Assembly: GCF_004349065.1 (NCBI RefSeq)
Contig: NZ_SMKZ01000013.1
Span: 62,001-126,000, forward strand
DNA from: Jiangella asiatica
GTDB lineage: Bacteria > Actinomycetota > Actinomycetes > Jiangellales > Jiangellaceae
Direction of reading: 5' to 3'
Length of the DNA: 64,000 nucleotides
Both the position numbers and the translations under genes were made by a program. Position 1 is the first letter of the stretch, and every line of letters starts with the position of its first letter. The notes beneath the pieces are model-generated. The model did not search any database. It saw only the letters and a list, made by a program, of their open reading frames with translations, and had not been told where the DNA came from. Positions 61,976 to 64,000 of this stretch are shown here, one piece after another.

Positions 61976-62919
61976 GCCTCCCACCCCCGCTTGCGGACCA
62001 ACTGGTAGACGGCGAGCACGAGGGCGGTGACGAACGCCATCGAGAGCCCGAGGCTGGCGGCATAGCCCGCCTCGTATTGGCTGAACGCGACCTTGTACAT
62101 GTAGGTGGACACCACCTCGCTGGACCCCGCGGGTCCGCCCTGGGTCATGACGTAGATGTAGTCGAACGCCTTGAGCGACCAGATCACCGTCATCAGCACC
62201 AGGAACACGACGGTCGGCCGGATGCCCGGCAGCGTCACCGCGGTGAACTGTTGCCACCGGTTCGCGCCGTCCACCTTGGCCGCGTCGTACAGCTCCGGGT
62301 CCACGCCCTGCATGGCAGCCAGGAAGATGACTGCCACGAAACCCCAGAAATGCCAGTCGACGACAAAGTTCACGCTGATCAGCGACGTGCTGGTGTCGCC
62401 GAGGAACGCGACGTCGCCGATCCATGGCACGCCTAGCTCTCCCAGCGCGTGCCCGATGCCGTTGGTGGGGCTGAGCAGGCTCTTCCACACCGATGCGTTG
62501 ACCACGCTGGCCACGACGTACGGGATGAAGAACAGCGCCCGGAACAGCATCTGAAACCGGGTGATCTGCGACAGCAGGAACGCGCCGAGCAGCCCTAGGC
62601 CCATCGGGACGCTGAGGAACAGCACGAACCAGATGAGGTTGTGCATGAGCGCCGCCCGCACGAGGGGGTCGCCGAACGCCCGGGTGTAATTGTCCAGGCC
62701 GACGAATGTGGCCGGGCCGAGACCGCTCCAGTCGGTGAACGAGTACCAGACGGTCGCCACCGACGGGCCGACGACGACCAGCAGGTTCAGTCCGAGTAGC
62801 GGGGCGAGGAACAACAGCGCGCGGGCCTTGCGCCGGCGGGCGGCACGGCGGTTGGCGCGCTGCTGCTCCGCCCGCAGGGGACGGCCGGTGCTCGGCGGCG
62901 CCTGGGCGTGGAGGGCCAT
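61972..62919 (-). CDS. ABC sugar permease, MalF type
   Basis: 315 residues from ATG at 62919. Basic N-terminus, six predicted helices and EAA loop LYDAAKVDGANRWQQFTAVT (about 210). It starts 5 bp after the binding-protein stop. No ATPase gene in the visible operon. Confidence 0.9.
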   Translation of the reverse strand: MALHAQAPPSTGRPLRAEQQRANRRAARRRKARALLFLAPLLGLNLLVVVGPSVATVWYSFTDWSGLGPATFVGLDNYTRAFGDPLVRAALMHNLIWFVLFLSVPMGLGLLGAFLLSQITRFQMLFRALFFIPYVVASVVNASVWKSLLSPTNGIGHALGELGVPWIGDVAFLGDTSTSLISVNFVVDWHFWGFVAVIFLAAMQGVDPELYDAAKVDGANRWQQFTAVTLPGIRPTVVFLVLMTVIWSLKAFDYIYVMTQGGPAGSSEVVSTYMYKVAFSQYEAGYAASLGLSMAFVTALVLAVYQLVRKRGWEA

Positions 62920-62924
62920 GCGCC

Positions 62925-64000
62925 CTACGCCCTGCTGATGATCTGGGGGACGTCGCCGGCCGTGCGCTCCTCCTGAAACAGCTGATCCATTTGCTCGCAG
63001 TAGTCGGCCGGCGACAGGTCCCCGGTCAGCACCTTCTCGAAGCCCTCGTACACGAACGCGTTGGCCTTCGGCGGCCACCAGGTCCAGGTGACGTAGCCGT
63101 AGTTGCCGGCGTCGACGGCCGTGTTCAGCCCGTCCAGCACGCGGCGCGAGCGCTCGTCGATGCCCGCGGGGACCTCCGCGGCGTCGAACTGGATTGGGAT
63201 GTTGTACGTCGCCGGGACGTCGGCCATCCGCTGCAGCGCGGCCTCGCGGTCGCCGTAGTACCAGTTGAGGTACTCCGCAGCCGCGTCCTGACTGTCGCTG
63301 TGGGCGTTGATGCCCAGCGACCCGCCGATGCCCAAATCGAACAACGGGTAGGCGACCTCGTCGCGCAGCGCCGGCCACGGTGACCAGTCCCACTCGTTCT
63401 CGTTGTTAGCGGCCGTGCCGAAGAAGTTGCCCACCGAGCTCATCCACCACACGCCCTGTGGCACCATCGCGACCGTGCCGTTGCCGAAGTTCGCGCCGAC
63501 CTCCTGAGCCGGCACGGAGAAGTAGGTCTCGGCGCCCCCGCCGAACCAGCCCTTGTCGAACCAGCTCCTGAGCAGCTCGACGGCCTCGACGAACACCGGC
63601 TCGGTCCAGGTGATCTCGCCGGTGAGTGCCTGGTAGACGGCCTCCGGCCCGGAGTAGTGGTTCCACATCGCCGACATGTGCCACTCCGAGGCGGCCTTCC
63701 AGTCGGTGTTCGACGCGCCGAACGGGGTGATGCCTTGCCCGTGCGCCTCCTCGGCCAGGCCCTCCAGCTCGGCCAGCGTGGTAGGAGCGCCCCAGCCCTT
63801 CTCGGCGAACAGCGTCTGGTTGGTGTACATCAGCAGCGTGTCCACTCGCATCGGCAGCGCGAACAGTTTGCCGTCGGTGGTGAAGGCCTCCATCGCCCAG
63901 CTGACGAGCGTGTCCGCCCAGGCCCACTCGTCGGCGTAGGAAGAGAGGTCGGCCAGCACGTCGGCCTTGCTCCACGCCAGGGTCTGGGTGGCGCTGGGGC
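62925..64000 (-). CDS. ABC importer substrate-binding protein, partial
   Basis: The frame is open to the window edge, so the N-terminus and signal peptide lie beyond 64000. The visible ~358 residues belong to a family 1 solute-binding protein: LFALPMRVDTLLMYTNQTLF and NFGNGTVAMVPQGVWWMSSV are typical lobe segments. It is the first visible gene of the sulfatase operon and presumably binds sulfated oligosaccharides. Confidence 0.88.
   Translation of the reverse strand, partial: PSATQTLAWSKADVLADLSSYADEWAWADTLVSWAMEAFTTDGKLFALPMRVDTLLMYTNQTLFAEKGWGAPTTLAELEGLAEEAHGQGITPFGASNTDWKAASEWHMSAMWNHYSGPEAVYQALTGEITWTEPVFVEAVELLRSWFDKGWFGGGAETYFSVPAQEVGANFGNGTVAMVPQGVWWMSSVGNFFGTAANNENEWDWSPWPALRDEVAYPLFDLGIGGSLGINAHSDSQDAAAEYLNWYYGDREAALQRMADVPATYNIPIQFDAAEVPAGIDERSRRVLDGLNTAVDAGNYGYVTWTWWPPKANAFVYEGFEKVLTGDLSPADYCEQMDQLFQEERTAGDVPQIISRA

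Overview
The window is about 70% GC, with GTG starts, ATGA/GTGA-coupled genes, a tRNA with encoded CCA, DUF2637-type mobile-element genes and large ABC-linked carbohydrate loci. This points to a high-GC Gram-positive actinobacterium, probably a soil or plant-associated saprophyte. I cannot name the genus from the sequence.

Left part (1-32.7 kb): inositol and carbohydrate metabolism. A GntR/HutC repressor (766-1509) faces an ABC sugar-importer operon ending in a PHP-domain phosphoesterase (1689-7221). After a TetR/ABC-exporter pair and a secreted S1 protease come a GH38 alpha-mannosidase, a Gfo/Idh/MocA oxidoreductase and an IolE-like isomerase (11.3-16.1 kb, minus strand), a group-2 sigma factor, and a nearly complete myo-inositol operon (17.5-28.0 kb, minus strand: iolG, iolC, aldolase, iolB, iolD, iolA and a ribose-type ABC importer). 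A LacI regulator and a three-gene oxidoreductase/DUF993/isomerase operon follow. The importer operon, the mannosidase operon and the iol operon each carry a KGWCHTRACA-type palindrome (TTGTCCTGACAA twice, TGGTCATGACAA once), abutting the -10 region with the same geometry. As I recall it, KGWCHTRACA is the motif of the GntR-type inositol repressor IolR of Corynebacterium glutamicum. I infer one regulon that may take up and dismantle an inositol-containing conjugate, for example a mannosylated and/or phosphorylated inositol.

Middle part (32.75-43.4 kb): integration hot spot at tRNA-Asn. An 8.03-kb element lies between two exact 46-bp copies of the tRNA 3' part (32780-32825 and 40809-40854). It has a tyrosine integrase, an excisionase-like HTH protein, about ten tightly overlapping small genes, a ribbon-helix-helix regulator behind a large inverted-repeat operator, and a terminase-small-subunit-like protein. 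I recognise no replication or conjugation gene, so a phage-satellite-like or cryptic element is possible. Next to its right end are the wreck of a second integrase and a broken SpdB-like (DUF2637) gene, remains of an older element.

Right part (43.5-64 kb): accessory glycan use. An FAD-oxidoreductase/ABC-importer operon (43.6-48.2 kb) is followed by a BadF-type sugar-kinase pseudogene, then a second FAD oxidoreductase paired with a GH51 arabinofuranosidase (minus strand), then an IS256-family element whose transposase has a nonsense codon and which abuts another integrase scrap. From 54.9 kb to the window end runs a minus-strand operon of two sulfatases, two secreted beta-helix proteins and an ABC importer (the binding protein runs off the window). 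It looks like an actinobacterial locus for a sulfated polysaccharide.
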